Shown: positions 18,871-27,859 of the stretch, piece after piece | Numbering within the stretch: the stretch's first letter is position 1 | Layout of the letters: each line of letters starts with the position of its first letter | Assembly (NCBI GenBank): GCA_050633885.1 | Contig: JBOEHK010000005.1 | Location: 496,001-560,000 of the forward strand | Length of the DNA stretch: 64,000 nt | From: JAWSVE01 sp050633885 | Lineage (GTDB): Bacteria > Pseudomonadota > Gammaproteobacteria > Pseudomonadales > Cellvibrionaceae | Direction: 5' to 3' | Made by a program: the position numbers and the translations under genes | Notes under the pieces: model-generated | The model's database searches: none | The model's input: only the letters and a program-made list of their open reading frames with translations | Told to the model about the DNA's origin: nothing

Positions 18871-21516
18871 GTGAACCGCTCATCCATAACAATCAGCCTT
18901 CTAGTACTTTTGACTGGTCTCTGTAGCGCCATCGCTGGCTGGACCGGTCTGTACCTCTATCTAAACCCCAATTTGCCCACTGTTGAGAAGCTCCGAGAGA
19001 TAAAATTCCAAACACCTCTTCGAATTTACTCTAATGATAATGAACTTATCGGTGAGTTTGGTGAAATCCGTCGCGTTCCCGTCAGTATTGATGAGGCACC
19101 ACCACTATTAATTAAAGCCTTTCTTGCCGCAGAAGACGACCGCTTTTACAGCCACAATGGTGTAGATATCCGCGGTATTGTGAGAGCTGTTTCACGTTTA
19201 GTAAAAACAGGTGAAAAACAAGGCGGCGGAAGCACAATTACAATGCAAGTCGCAAAAAATTCTTTTCCCATTAATGATGGCTCCTTCACCTACAAAGCCA
19301 AGCAAATTTTCCTCGCCCTTAAAATAGAAAAAGAATTGTCGAAAAACGAAATCATGGAGCTTTATATCAACCAAAACTTTCTCGGCAACAGAGCTGAAGG
19401 TGTAGGTGCTGCAGCTCAAGTCTATTACGGAAAAGCAATCGATGAATTAACTGTAGCACAGCTGGCCATGATCGCAGGTTTACCCAAGGCCCCCTCTGCT
19501 TTTAATCCTCTAGTAAATCCTGAACGGGCACTCGAGAGACGTGATTGGATATTAGGAAGAATGTTTAAACTCGACTTTATCTCCGAAGCCTCCTACAAAG
19601 AGTCCATTGAGACGCCCGTCACTGCTGTCTATCACGGTCAGCAGATTGATCTCAGTGCTCCCTACATAGCAGAAATGGTTCGCAAGGAAATTGTTGATCT
19701 ATATGGCGACAAAGCTTACACAGAAGGTTATCGAGTATTCACCACAGTAGACAGTCGCTTACAAAAGTCTGCACAACGATCGGTCATCAATGGCTTGATT
19801 ACCTATACAGATAGGCATGGATATCACAGCCCGGAACAAAATCTCAACCAACTACTACCACCAAAAAAGCAAGAAGCAATAAGCGATACTGAATCACCGG
19901 ATCCCCGCAGCTCATATAAATTATGGGCATCTCACTTACAAACCATTCCTGAGTATTCGGGGTTACTGCCTGCCGCTGTCATTGAAGCAAAAGACGAGTC
20001 TATTCAATTTTTATTACAAGATGGCAACATTTATGAGCTACCGTGGGAAAACGGGCCCAGCAATGCTCGCCCTTATATTTCTGAGGATAGCCGAGGACCA
20101 AAGCCAAAAAATGCTCAAAGTTTTTTAAGCATTGGGGATGTCATTCGTGTTTACAAAAAAGATGATGGGCAATGGCATTTAACTCAACTCCCTAAAGCGC
20201 AAGCGTCTCTAATCGCTTTGGATCCAAACAACGGCGCAATTCGTTCGCTTGTGGGTGGTTTTGATTTCTCCTACAGCAATTACAATCGCGCCACACAAGC
20301 CAAGCGACAACCCGGATCAAACTTCAAACCTTTTGTTTATGCTGCCGCACTAGAAAATGGCTTCACTGCTGCAACCATTGTCAATGATGCACCAATTATT
20401 AAATTTGATAGCGCGCTAGAGCGTGCATGGCGCCCTGAAAATTCTGGCGGGAAATACAGCGGCCCCATTCGTTTAAGAGAAGGGCTTTATCGTTCAAAAA
20501 ACTATGTCGCCATTCGTGTCCTCGATTCTATTGGGTTTAGGAAAGCCCTTAAAAATATGGACCGATTTGGTTTTGAAAAATCTGAATTACCTAAAGACCT
20601 CACACTTGCGCTAGGCAGCCATGTATTAACACCCATGCAAGTTGCTCGTGGATATACCGTGTTTGCAAACGGAGGGTATAAAGTCGAGCCTTACTTTATT
20701 AATCGGATAGAAAATGAAGAAGGCGAATTATTCTTTGAGGCCACACCGGCAACCGTTTGCAATCACTGCGATGAAACAGAAAACAATGAAGAGGAAATCG
20801 CCTCGGAAATCTCGCTTCCTCCAAATGACAACATCGACATAAATATACTGAATGACAGCTCCACTGCCAGCCGGGAAGACAACACTCACACCAACGCACT
20901 GGATGATATCTCTGAAGAACCGAAGGCACCCCTCGACGAAAACCTTTTAGTTGAAGACAATCAAATTAGCGACTTTAAAAAAGAGACGCCGACTAAAAAA
21001 CCACTACCCAAAGCTGAACGCGTTATGGATGAGCGAGTTGCATATATCATGGACAGTATCCTTAAAGATGTCATCGTTCGAGGTACTGGAACAGCGGCAA
21101 GAAAATTAAACCGAAGTGACATTGCAGGAAAAACCGGAACAGTAGGATCTGATGTAAACAATTTCGATGCTTGGTTTTCTGGATACAATCAACACTTAGT
21201 CGCAACGGCTTGGATTGGTTTTGATCAAAATTTACCACTCGGAAAAGGCGAGTATGGCGCAGTGGCTGCGTTACCGATCTGGATGGATTTTATGAAGGAA
21301 GCGCTGAAAGACATTCCTGAAACTCCAAGAGAGCAGCCCGCAGGATTAGTCAGCGTTAGAGTGAACTCAAAAACAGGTTTACGCTCTCCTCCCGAAGATC
21401 CAAATTTTGTTTTTGAATTATTTAGAACTGAAAATATTCCGGAACTGGATACGGCAATAGAGGTTTTTGTTCCGACTGAAGATGGAGAAGAAGTTCACCC
21501 TGACGAACTTTTTTAA
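18871..21516 (+). CDS. mrcA: Penicillin-binding protein 1A (bifunctional glycosyltransferase/transpeptidase)
   Basis: This inner-membrane enzyme polymerises and cross-links peptidoglycan. The 881 residues contain an N-terminal signal-anchor helix (about 8-30), a GT51 glycosyltransferase domain (about 55-230; EDDRFYSHNGVD and GGGSTITMQ motifs), an OB-like insert (about 320-440) and the transpeptidase domain with SxxK (SNFK in QPGSNFKPF), SxN (SKN) and KTG (AGKTGTVG) motifs. Between the SxN and KTG motifs is an acidic, Asn/Glu-rich insertion (about residues 635-710) that includes a CNHC pair; I do not recognise its role. It starts with GTG. A bidirectional terminator follows. Confidence 0.97.
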   Translation: MNRSSITISLLVLLTGLCSAIAGWTGLYLYLNPNLPTVEKLREIKFQTPLRIYSNDNELIGEFGEIRRVPVSIDEAPPLLIKAFLAAEDDRFYSHNGVDIRGIVRAVSRLVKTGEKQGGGSTITMQVAKNSFPINDGSFTYKAKQIFLALKIEKELSKNEIMELYINQNFLGNRAEGVGAAAQVYYGKAIDELTVAQLAMIAGLPKAPSAFNPLVNPERALERRDWILGRMFKLDFISEASYKESIETPVTAVYHGQQIDLSAPYIAEMVRKEIVDLYGDKAYTEGYRVFTTVDSRLQKSAQRSVINGLITYTDRHGYHSPEQNLNQLLPPKKQEAISDTESPDPRSSYKLWASHLQTIPEYSGLLPAAVIEAKDESIQFLLQDGNIYELPWENGPSNARPYISEDSRGPKPKNAQSFLSIGDVIRVYKKDDGQWHLTQLPKAQASLIALDPNNGAIRSLVGGFDFSYSNYNRATQAKRQPGSNFKPFVYAAALENGFTAATIVNDAPIIKFDSALERAWRPENSGGKYSGPIRLREGLYRSKNYVAIRVLDSIGFRKALKNMDRFGFEKSELPKDLTLALGSHVLTPMQVARGYTVFANGGYKVEPYFINRIENEEGELFFEATPATVCNHCDETENNEEEIASEISLPPNDNIDINILNDSSTASREDNTHTNALDDISEEPKAPLDENLLVEDNQISDFKKETPTKKPLPKAERVMDERVAYIMDSILKDVIVRGTGTAARKLNRSDIAGKTGTVGSDVNNFDAWFSGYNQHLVATAWIGFDQNLPLGKGEYGAVAALPIWMDFMKEALKDIPETPREQPAGLVSVRVNSKTGLRSPPEDPNFVFELFRTENIPELDTAIEVFVPTEDGEEVHPDELF

Positions 21517-21521
21517 ATACT

Positions 21522-21560
21522 CAAAAAAAAAGCCAGTGAAGATATCAGCTGGCTTTTTTA
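21522..21560. terminator. Bidirectional terminator between mrcA and the malic enzyme gene
   Basis: The inverted repeat AGCCAG...CTGGCT (21531-21536 with 21549-21554) is flanked by a run of A on the left and a run of T on the right. It can therefore end transcripts from both convergent genes. Confidence 0.8.
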
Positions 21561-21585
21561 TATACGAAAAAAAATGTTAAAAGAT

Positions 21586-22830
21586 CTATAAAGGGTAATG
21601 CTCCGGATAAGGCAGTCTTGCCACCTCAGACTCTACAGCGGCCGCTGCTACCGCTGAAGCGATAACCGACAACAATCGAGGATCTGTCGGCTTTGGCAGA
21701 ATATACTCAGGCCCAAAACTAATCTCTTTTTTGCCGTAAGCACTTTTAACCTCATCAGGCACTTCTTGTTTTGCAAGCGAGCGAATAGCTTCTACAGCCG
21801 CTAGCTTCATCTGCGAGTTAATAACCTTTGAACGAACATCCAGTGCACCACGAAATAAAAACGGAAAACACAAGACATTATTGACTTGATTAGGAAAATC
21901 AGAACGCCCTGTCGCCATAATTAAATCATCGCGTACAGCATGAGCATCCTCAGGAAAAATTTCAGGGTCTGGATTTGAACAAGCAAACACAACGGGGCGA
22001 GGCGCCATTTTTTTCAATTGCTCAGGAGAAAATAAATTCGCGCCTGACACACCCAAAAACATGTCGGCATCAACAATCGCATCATCTAAATCTCTTTCAT
22101 CGGTCACCAAAGCAAACTGTTTTTTATGTGACGTCAAATCTGTTCGCTCTGAATGAATGACGCCTTTACGATCAAGCATCGTGATATTTTTTAATTGCGC
22201 GCCCGCTTCAATCATTAAGTTACAACACGCAGTCGCAGCTGCTCCTGCACCTAAGCACACAATCTTTGCCTGTCGAATTGATTTTCCTTGAATCTCCAAC
22301 GCATTCAACATTGCTGCAACAGTGACAATTGCCGTGCCATGCTGATCATCATGAAACACCGGTATATCACACCGGCGGATCAATTCTTTTTCTATTTCAA
22401 AACACTCTGGTGCTTTAATATCCTCTAGATTAATACCGCCAAAAGTCTCAGCAATTCTCTCAACTGTGTCTATAAAAGCTTGAGGATTTTCAGCATTCAC
22501 TTCGATATCAACCGAATTAATACCAGCGAATCGCTTAAACAAAAGACTTTTTCCTTCCATCACAGGTTTGCTGGCTAAAGGACCCAAATTACCTAAACCA
22601 AGAATAGCGCTTCCATCGGTAATCACTGCAACCAAATTGCCTTTACCTGTGTAGCGATAAGCATCGGACGGATTTTTAGCAATCGCCCTAACAGGTTCAG
22701 CGACGCCTGGGCTATAAGCTAAAGAGAGATCATTTTGATTTTCTGCTGGCGTCGTTAGTTCGACACTGAGCTTCCCAGGCAAAGGAAATTCATGATAATC
22801 CAAGGCAGCCTTTATAAATTCATTACTCAT
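21586..22830 (-). CDS. Malic enzyme (NAD(P)-dependent, short form)
   Basis: The enzyme oxidatively decarboxylates malate to pyruvate. The 414 residues form the short, single-module type and lack the phosphotransacetylase-like extension of the roughly 760-residue MaeB. An N-terminal malic domain (LAYSPGVAEPVRAI near residue 37 and IEVNAENPQ near 108) precedes a catalytic/NAD-binding domain (IVCLGAGAAATACCNLM near residue 190). HDDQHGTAIV near residue 160 is diagnostic. Cofactor preference cannot be decided by eye. It converges on mrcA through a shared terminator; the malic enzyme-ponA neighbour pair is conserved in Pseudomonas. Confidence 0.95.
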   Translation of the reverse strand: MSNEFIKAALDYHEFPLPGKLSVELTTPAENQNDLSLAYSPGVAEPVRAIAKNPSDAYRYTGKGNLVAVITDGSAILGLGNLGPLASKPVMEGKSLLFKRFAGINSVDIEVNAENPQAFIDTVERIAETFGGINLEDIKAPECFEIEKELIRRCDIPVFHDDQHGTAIVTVAAMLNALEIQGKSIRQAKIVCLGAGAAATACCNLMIEAGAQLKNITMLDRKGVIHSERTDLTSHKKQFALVTDERDLDDAIVDADMFLGVSGANLFSPEQLKKMAPRPVVFACSNPDPEIFPEDAHAVRDDLIMATGRSDFPNQVNNVLCFPFLFRGALDVRSKVINSQMKLAAVEAIRSLAKQEVPDEVKSAYGKKEISFGPEYILPKPTDPRLLSVIASAVAAAAVESEVARLPYPEHYPL

Positions 22831-23446
22831 TTGTCAGAACCACATATTTCGTCAGTTGTTTTAATATTCATTGAGTTAACTTAATTGAGCTAATTGACTT
22901 TATTTGGCTGAATATCTTCTGATGTCATTACCTCTGGCTATTGCTAACGTTATCAGAGGGCTTTGGCTCAGAGCACTTTGATTTAGAGTACTTTGACTCA
23001 ACGTACATAGAAGCATAGTCAATGCACACAAAACTGCTTTTTTTAGGGTAAACCAAAAAATCAGGCATGAACGGCCAAAGAGTCAAGGCTCATCGATATT
23101 CAGTAAAAACTTTCAAGATTATGACTCTGTGGGAATGCATAGAGTCTGGACTTACCGAAGCGATCAGCTCAGCAAGACTTAAAAGACAAATGTACAAACT
23201 GTATCCTTGGCTGGATTAAGCCGCAGAAGTATTACAGCCTCAGCACGCGATACACGTGTGAGCCAATTCAGTTTTGCCATCGATAGCGAGGGTGCTTTGA
23301 CTGAGATTTAGTCGCACCAAGTCCGTCAGATAGACGAGACATGATTGCTGCCTCAAACGCGCTGTTAGTATGCGTTTAAGGACAACTAGGCTGAAATCAT
23401 CCTGTTTTCAGCTTATGGCTGGGAAAACAAATGCTGTTTTCCTAAC
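22831..23446. other. Gene-poor gap between the malic enzyme gene and rpmE, with one doubtful 50-codon ORF
   Basis: No recognisable gene lies in this stretch. A small plus-strand ORF (23067-23219, ATG to TAA, 50 codons, ending KLYPWLD) is open but lacks a good ribosome binding site and resembles no family I know. Imperfect repeats occur near 22977-23010 (two copies of a GAG-ACTTTGA-like unit). A small hairpin with 7-bp arms (GGAAAAC/GTTTTCC) lies at 23422-23442. The stretch could hold a decayed gene or an unannotated small RNA. Confidence 0.3.
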
Positions 23447-23484
23447 AAAAAAACGCCTGAGATGAAGACCCCAGACGCTTTTAA
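23447..23484 (-). terminator. Rho-independent terminator of rpmE
   Basis: On the minus strand, AAAAGCGTCTG pairs with CAGGCGTTTT (one bulged G, one G-U pair), followed by a T-run. It lies 26 bases after the rpmE stop. Confidence 0.7.
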
Positions 23485-23509
23485 AATCTTTTCATGATTT
23501 TGCGCTAAA

Positions 23510-23725
23510 TTAGCTTTTAGCGCCACGTCCAGCAAAACGCTTCTTAAAGCGATCAATACGACCACCTGAGTCAGCGACTTTCTGTTTACCTGTATAAAAA
23601 GGATGGCATTCAGAACAAACGTCTAAATGAATCTCTTTGGCGACAGTTGATTGTGTTTTGATTACGTTTCCGCAACTACAAGTAGCGATCATTTCGCCGT
23701 AATTAGGATGAATTTCTGCTTGCAT
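23510..23725 (-). CDS. rpmE: 50S ribosomal protein L31 (zinc-binding form)
   Basis: This is a structural protein of the large ribosomal subunit. The 71 residues carry the cysteine-containing C+ signature: Cys16-x-Cys18 and Cys37-x2-Cys40 (CSCGN and CSECH), which bind zinc. The HPNYGEM start and HPFYTGKQK stretch are typical. The gene diverges from priA over a 263-base gap and ends at its own terminator. Confidence 0.98.
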   Translation of the reverse strand: MQAEIHPNYGEMIATCSCGNVIKTQSTVAKEIHLDVCSECHPFYTGKQKVADSGGRIDRFKKRFAGRGAKS

Positions 23726-23988
23726 CTGAGCTGCCTCATCAATATTGTTCGTGCCTCAGCGCTATTCGCCAAGCCATCATCGTTATTGGTGTTTTGTGTA
23801 TAGCTCCCTTTATATTGGATAGACTTTAATTGCCTACCTGTAAAAATACGGGGAAATCAACCTAACATTTACACCAACACCGGTAAAAATTAAGACGGCG
23901 AATACTACCAGATTGCTCACACAAGACAAGCACAATGCGTATTATCTAACCAAAATCTTCCAATACTCTCAAACAAACAGCCCGAATA

Positions 23989-26256
23989 ATGCAAGACACA
24001 CTTATACAAACAGACGTGGTCATATTAGACATCGCTGTACCATCGCCATTGCGGAGGTCTTTCGACTACCTACCCCCTCAGGAACTATCGACAGAGCAAG
24101 CAAATCAGCTCCAGCCCGGCATTCGTATTAAAGTCAACTTTGCCAATCAACAACTTGTCGGCATTTTACTTAAGATTAAAGACTCTAGTGAACTGGCTCT
24201 GAATAAGCTTAAGCCCGCGCGCTCTATCATCGATACTGAGCCTTGCATAAATAATGAAATCCTTTCCCTGTGCCTTTGGGGTTCTGATTACTACCAACAC
24301 CCTATCGGCGAAGTACTGTCAACGGCGCTTCCAACGTTAATTCGAAAAGGGGAGCTGGCACGACTAGCTCCTCGGAAAGTGTGGGCGCTTACTATTAACG
24401 GAAAAGGCCTCCCCAAAGATTCCCTGAAACGAGCCCCCAAGCAATCGGCACTACTTAACCTTTTTCTTGAAAATCAGCCACTATCGATCGAGGAACTCAA
24501 AAGCTCACCCGAGTTAGCATCCTTCTCAAAAGCAACGTTAAGGGAGCTTCAAAAGAAAGGGCTGATTGAAGAAATAGAGGAGACATCAACAAATTCTGCC
24601 TTTCATTCCGCAACGGCTTTAGCAAACAACAAAACAAAACGATCGTCGCTATCGCTTAACGATGAACAAAATAACGCACTGTCACAACTTAGCTATCAAG
24701 AATTCAACACCTTCTTACTGGAAGGCGCGACCGGCAGCGGAAAGACCGAAGTGTATCTACAAGCAATCAACAAAGTACTCGAGCAGAATCAAAGCGCTCT
24801 CGTATTAGTGCCCGAAATTGGCCTAACACCTCAATTGCTCAGTCGATTTACCGCTCGCTTTTCTCATCCCATTGCGACGCTTCATTCTGGCCTCAATGAC
24901 AAAGAACGCATGAATACATGGTTACAAGCCTCCCAAGGAAACGCCCAAATCATCATTGGCACCCGATCGGCGATCTTTACTCCGATCCCACGTCTTGGAT
25001 TAATCATTATTGATGAAGAACACGATGTATCTTTTAAACAGCAAGATAACTTTCGATATTCTGCTCGTGATATTGCCGTAGTCCGAGCTCACAAACTCAA
25101 CATTCCTTTAATTTTAGGAACGGCAACCCCTTCTCTTGAAACTTTATACAACGCCATTCAAAACCGTTACCAACATTTACGCTTAACAAAACGAGCGGGA
25201 AATGCAAAACCACCGCAAATAGAGATGGTCGATTTACGAGAACAAAAACCCACCGAAGGGTTTTCTCAAACACTCGTTCAAACTATTCGAGCAGAACTCG
25301 ACAAAGGAAACCAGGCACTCATTTTTATTAACCGGCGTGGATTTGCTCCCGTTCTCATGTGTGAAGACTGCGGCTGGATTGCAGGCTGCAATCACTGCTC
25401 GGCAAAGATGACTGTTCACCATCACCCACCACACATGCATTGTCACCACTGTGGGCAGCAGCGCGCCATTACTCGAAAGTGCCCAGACTGCTTTAGTGAC
25501 CAGATAATTCAACTGGGACAAGGCACAGAAAGATCAGAAGCTTTTTTACAAACGCACTTTCCAGATGTTCCCGTACATCGAGTGGATCGCGATACGACTC
25601 GACGAAAAAATGCCTTAAGCGATTTAAGTAACGAGGTATTAAAAGGCGAACCATGCATCCTTGTCGGAACACAAATGCTCGCGAAAGGGCATCATTTCCC
25701 TGATGTAACATTAGTAGGCATCATCGATATTGATTCTGGATTATTCAGTGCAGACTTTCGAGGACCCGAGCGCATGGGTCAATTATTGGTACAAGTGGCA
25801 GGCCGAGCAGGTCGAGAACACAAGCCAGGCAAAGTCGTTATACAAAGCTATCACTGCGATCACCCATCGATTCAAAGCTTAATCCATGAAGGTTATCATC
25901 GTTATGCTCGCCGACTACTGAATGAGCGTCAACTCACCGGATTGCCGCCCTATCGGTACATGGCAATAATCCGTTCTGAGTCAAAAAGACCTGAAAATGC
26001 AACCGAGTTTTTAAAAATAGCACGACATAAAACACAACAACAATTTCCGAGTACTCAGCATTTAAGTTATTTAGGACCGATTCCAGGATTAATGGAAAGA
26101 AAAAAAGACCGCTTTTGTTTTCAACTTCAAATTAGCTCCGATAATCGACAACGGTTACATCAAGCCATCCGGTATCTCTGCCGTGAGATGGATGTCCATG
26201 CGACCAGCCGTCGCACTCGATGGTCGATTGATGTTGATCCCGTGGACATGACATAG
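23989..26256 (+). CDS. priA: Primosomal protein N' (replication restart helicase PriA)
   Basis: PriA recognises stalled forks and D-loops and reloads the replisome. The 755 residues comprise an N-terminal 3'-DNA-binding and winged-helix part (about 1-210), a superfamily 2 helicase core with Walker A GATGSGKTEVY (about 244-254) and DEEH box near residue 341, and a zinc-binding cysteine region (about 455-505; CEDCGWIAGC, CHHCGQQ, CPDC). A C-terminal helicase motif GRAGR and the CTD follow. The ATG at 23989 gives the expected length. In P. aeruginosa argS lies next downstream; here it is absent and the next gene is the SPOR protein. Confidence 0.97.
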   Translation: MQDTLIQTDVVILDIAVPSPLRRSFDYLPPQELSTEQANQLQPGIRIKVNFANQQLVGILLKIKDSSELALNKLKPARSIIDTEPCINNEILSLCLWGSDYYQHPIGEVLSTALPTLIRKGELARLAPRKVWALTINGKGLPKDSLKRAPKQSALLNLFLENQPLSIEELKSSPELASFSKATLRELQKKGLIEEIEETSTNSAFHSATALANNKTKRSSLSLNDEQNNALSQLSYQEFNTFLLEGATGSGKTEVYLQAINKVLEQNQSALVLVPEIGLTPQLLSRFTARFSHPIATLHSGLNDKERMNTWLQASQGNAQIIIGTRSAIFTPIPRLGLIIIDEEHDVSFKQQDNFRYSARDIAVVRAHKLNIPLILGTATPSLETLYNAIQNRYQHLRLTKRAGNAKPPQIEMVDLREQKPTEGFSQTLVQTIRAELDKGNQALIFINRRGFAPVLMCEDCGWIAGCNHCSAKMTVHHHPPHMHCHHCGQQRAITRKCPDCFSDQIIQLGQGTERSEAFLQTHFPDVPVHRVDRDTTRRKNALSDLSNEVLKGEPCILVGTQMLAKGHHFPDVTLVGIIDIDSGLFSADFRGPERMGQLLVQVAGRAGREHKPGKVVIQSYHCDHPSIQSLIHEGYHRYARRLLNERQLTGLPPYRYMAIIRSESKRPENATEFLKIARHKTQQQFPSTQHLSYLGPIPGLMERKKDRFCFQLQISSDNRQRLHQAIRYLCREMDVHATSRRTRWSIDVDPVDMT

Positions 26257-26414
26257 CTTCAGAATAAAAAAAATTAACGCGACAAACTCTGACAGCTTTA
26301 AAAAACTCACGTACAATTTCAAAACTGAAGTTAGAAAAAGCTTTTATGTCGCTTATTAAATAAGCAAACCGCATAAATAAATACAAAAGAAATGCTAATA
26401 GATAACAACAACTC

Positions 26415-27050
26415 ATGAGCCAAACACGTCGTCGTTCTGCCACCAAAAAAACGAACAAACGAAACACTCGAAAAAAACATCACGAGTCAACTATTCCTGG
26501 TTGGGTTTGGCTTTTTACCGGTGTCATACTCGGCGCTTTTGTGATGTTTTTATTTTATTTAAAAGACATTCCTCCTCAGCCCAAAATGGCCAACAATCCT
26601 AGCAACGAAAAAACATCGGCATGGAATAGATCACAAGAAGAAAACTCAGACCGTCAAAATACAGAAAAAACAGGAAAGCTCAAAGAAACAGCCAGTGACG
26701 GCGCACCTGCTCCCGATTTTGTTTTTTATGAGCTATTAAAAGAAAATGAACTCATTGTCGAAACGGACCCTACCGTTAGCCAACAAGCAGCTCTAAAAGC
26801 ACTCAAAAGTATTGAATATATTATTCAGGCGGGCTCATTCAGGAACATTGAAGATGCTGAACGATTACGCGCCAAGCTCATCCTGAATAATCTTCCTGCT
26901 AAGATTGACTCTAGAACAGTGGGCGAAAGTACATGGCATCGCATCATGGTTGGCCCCTTTAAAAACCGCCCCATGACAGCCAAAGCCCGCGGCACCTTAG
27001 CGAGCATGAATATTGACACTATGGTCATCAAACGTAATTTAGAACAATAA
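26415..27050 (+). CDS. FtsN-like SPOR domain membrane protein
   Basis: The 211-residue protein has a short, very basic cytoplasmic tail (residues 1-25, rich in Arg/Lys), one transmembrane helix (about 30-50, PGWVWLFTGVILGAFVM), a hydrophilic linker and a C-terminal SPOR domain (about 135-208, YIIQAGSFRNIEDAERLRA). SPOR domains bind septal peptidoglycan lacking stem peptides. Size, topology and the position between priA and hslV match the FtsN-like protein of Pseudomonas. The start at 26415 is the ATG of ACTCATGAGC. Confidence 0.88.
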   Translation: MSQTRRRSATKKTNKRNTRKKHHESTIPGWVWLFTGVILGAFVMFLFYLKDIPPQPKMANNPSNEKTSAWNRSQEENSDRQNTEKTGKLKETASDGAPAPDFVFYELLKENELIVETDPTVSQQAALKALKSIEYIIQAGSFRNIEDAERLRAKLILNNLPAKIDSRTVGESTWHRIMVGPFKNRPMTAKARGTLASMNIDTMVIKRNLEQ

Positions 27051-27235
27051 GTACTCTATGTCTGAACACCCGACACTCAATACCCCGTATTGAGATTTAT
27101 TGATTCAAATCTTGAAAAACCTAACACCACCCCCATCTTGTACTGATTGCGAGATAGCTCACCCTTTCAATGATCAATACCCAGCTATCCTCAACCTATT
27201 TGGGCTATTTTCACTTCAGGTATTAAGGATTCTTT

Positions 27236-27775
27236 GTGGAACAGTATCGCGGAACAACAATTCTCTCAGTCAGGCGTGGCAATAAAGTCGTCATCGGGGG
27301 GGATGGACAAGTTTCTCTCGGCAATACCATCATGAAAGGCAATGCCCGTAAAGTTCGCCGGCTCTATCGAGATCAGGTCATCGCTGGTTTTGCTGGTGGA
27401 ACAGCAGATGCGTTTACACTCTTTGAACGATTCGAAGCCAAGCTTGAAGCTCACGGCGGACAGCTCACACGGGCTGCGGTTGAACTGGCCAAGGACTGGA
27501 GAACTGACCGTGCATTAAGACGACTCGAAGCTTTATTGGCTGTCGCAGATAAAGAAGCATCGTTAATAGTGACAGGGAACGGCGATGTGATTCAGCCCGA
27601 AAACGATTTAATTTCCATTGGATCTGGCGGGCCTTTTGCACAATCAGCCGCAACGGCTTTATTGCAAAATACTGATCTAGATGCACGAGACATCGTAGAA
27701 AAAGGTTTAACTATCGCTGGCGACATTTGCGTTTACACTAATCATAATCATACGATTGAAGAATTAACTTTTTAA
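27236..27775 (+). CDS. hslV: ATP-dependent protease subunit HslV (ClpQ)
   Basis: HslV is the threonine peptidase of the HslUV (ClpYQ) complex, a cytosolic relative of the proteasome beta subunit. The 179-residue product reads GTTILSVRRGNKV at residues 6-18; the Thr after the short N-terminal extension (Thr7, or Thr8 by alignment to the E. coli TTIVSVRR start) becomes the nucleophile after processing. GGDGQVSLGNT and the GSGG motif near residue 125 are conserved. It starts with GTG and is followed by hslU after 84 bases. Confidence 0.96.
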   Translation: MEQYRGTTILSVRRGNKVVIGGDGQVSLGNTIMKGNARKVRRLYRDQVIAGFAGGTADAFTLFERFEAKLEAHGGQLTRAAVELAKDWRTDRALRRLEALLAVADKEASLIVTGNGDVIQPENDLISIGSGGPFAQSAATALLQNTDLDARDIVEKGLTIAGDICVYTNHNHTIEELTF

Positions 27776-27859
27776 TTTTTCTCAGAAAGAACTACATCAC
27801 ACTGATTCAAACCCTAAAACACATAAACTTTTATTCATATAGCACGGATCATCGAGATT

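Noticed and set aside
26132..26467. A 111-codon minus-strand frame over the priA end and the SPOR gene start
   Set aside because: It overlaps two well-supported genes, and its hydrophobic product matches nothing I know.
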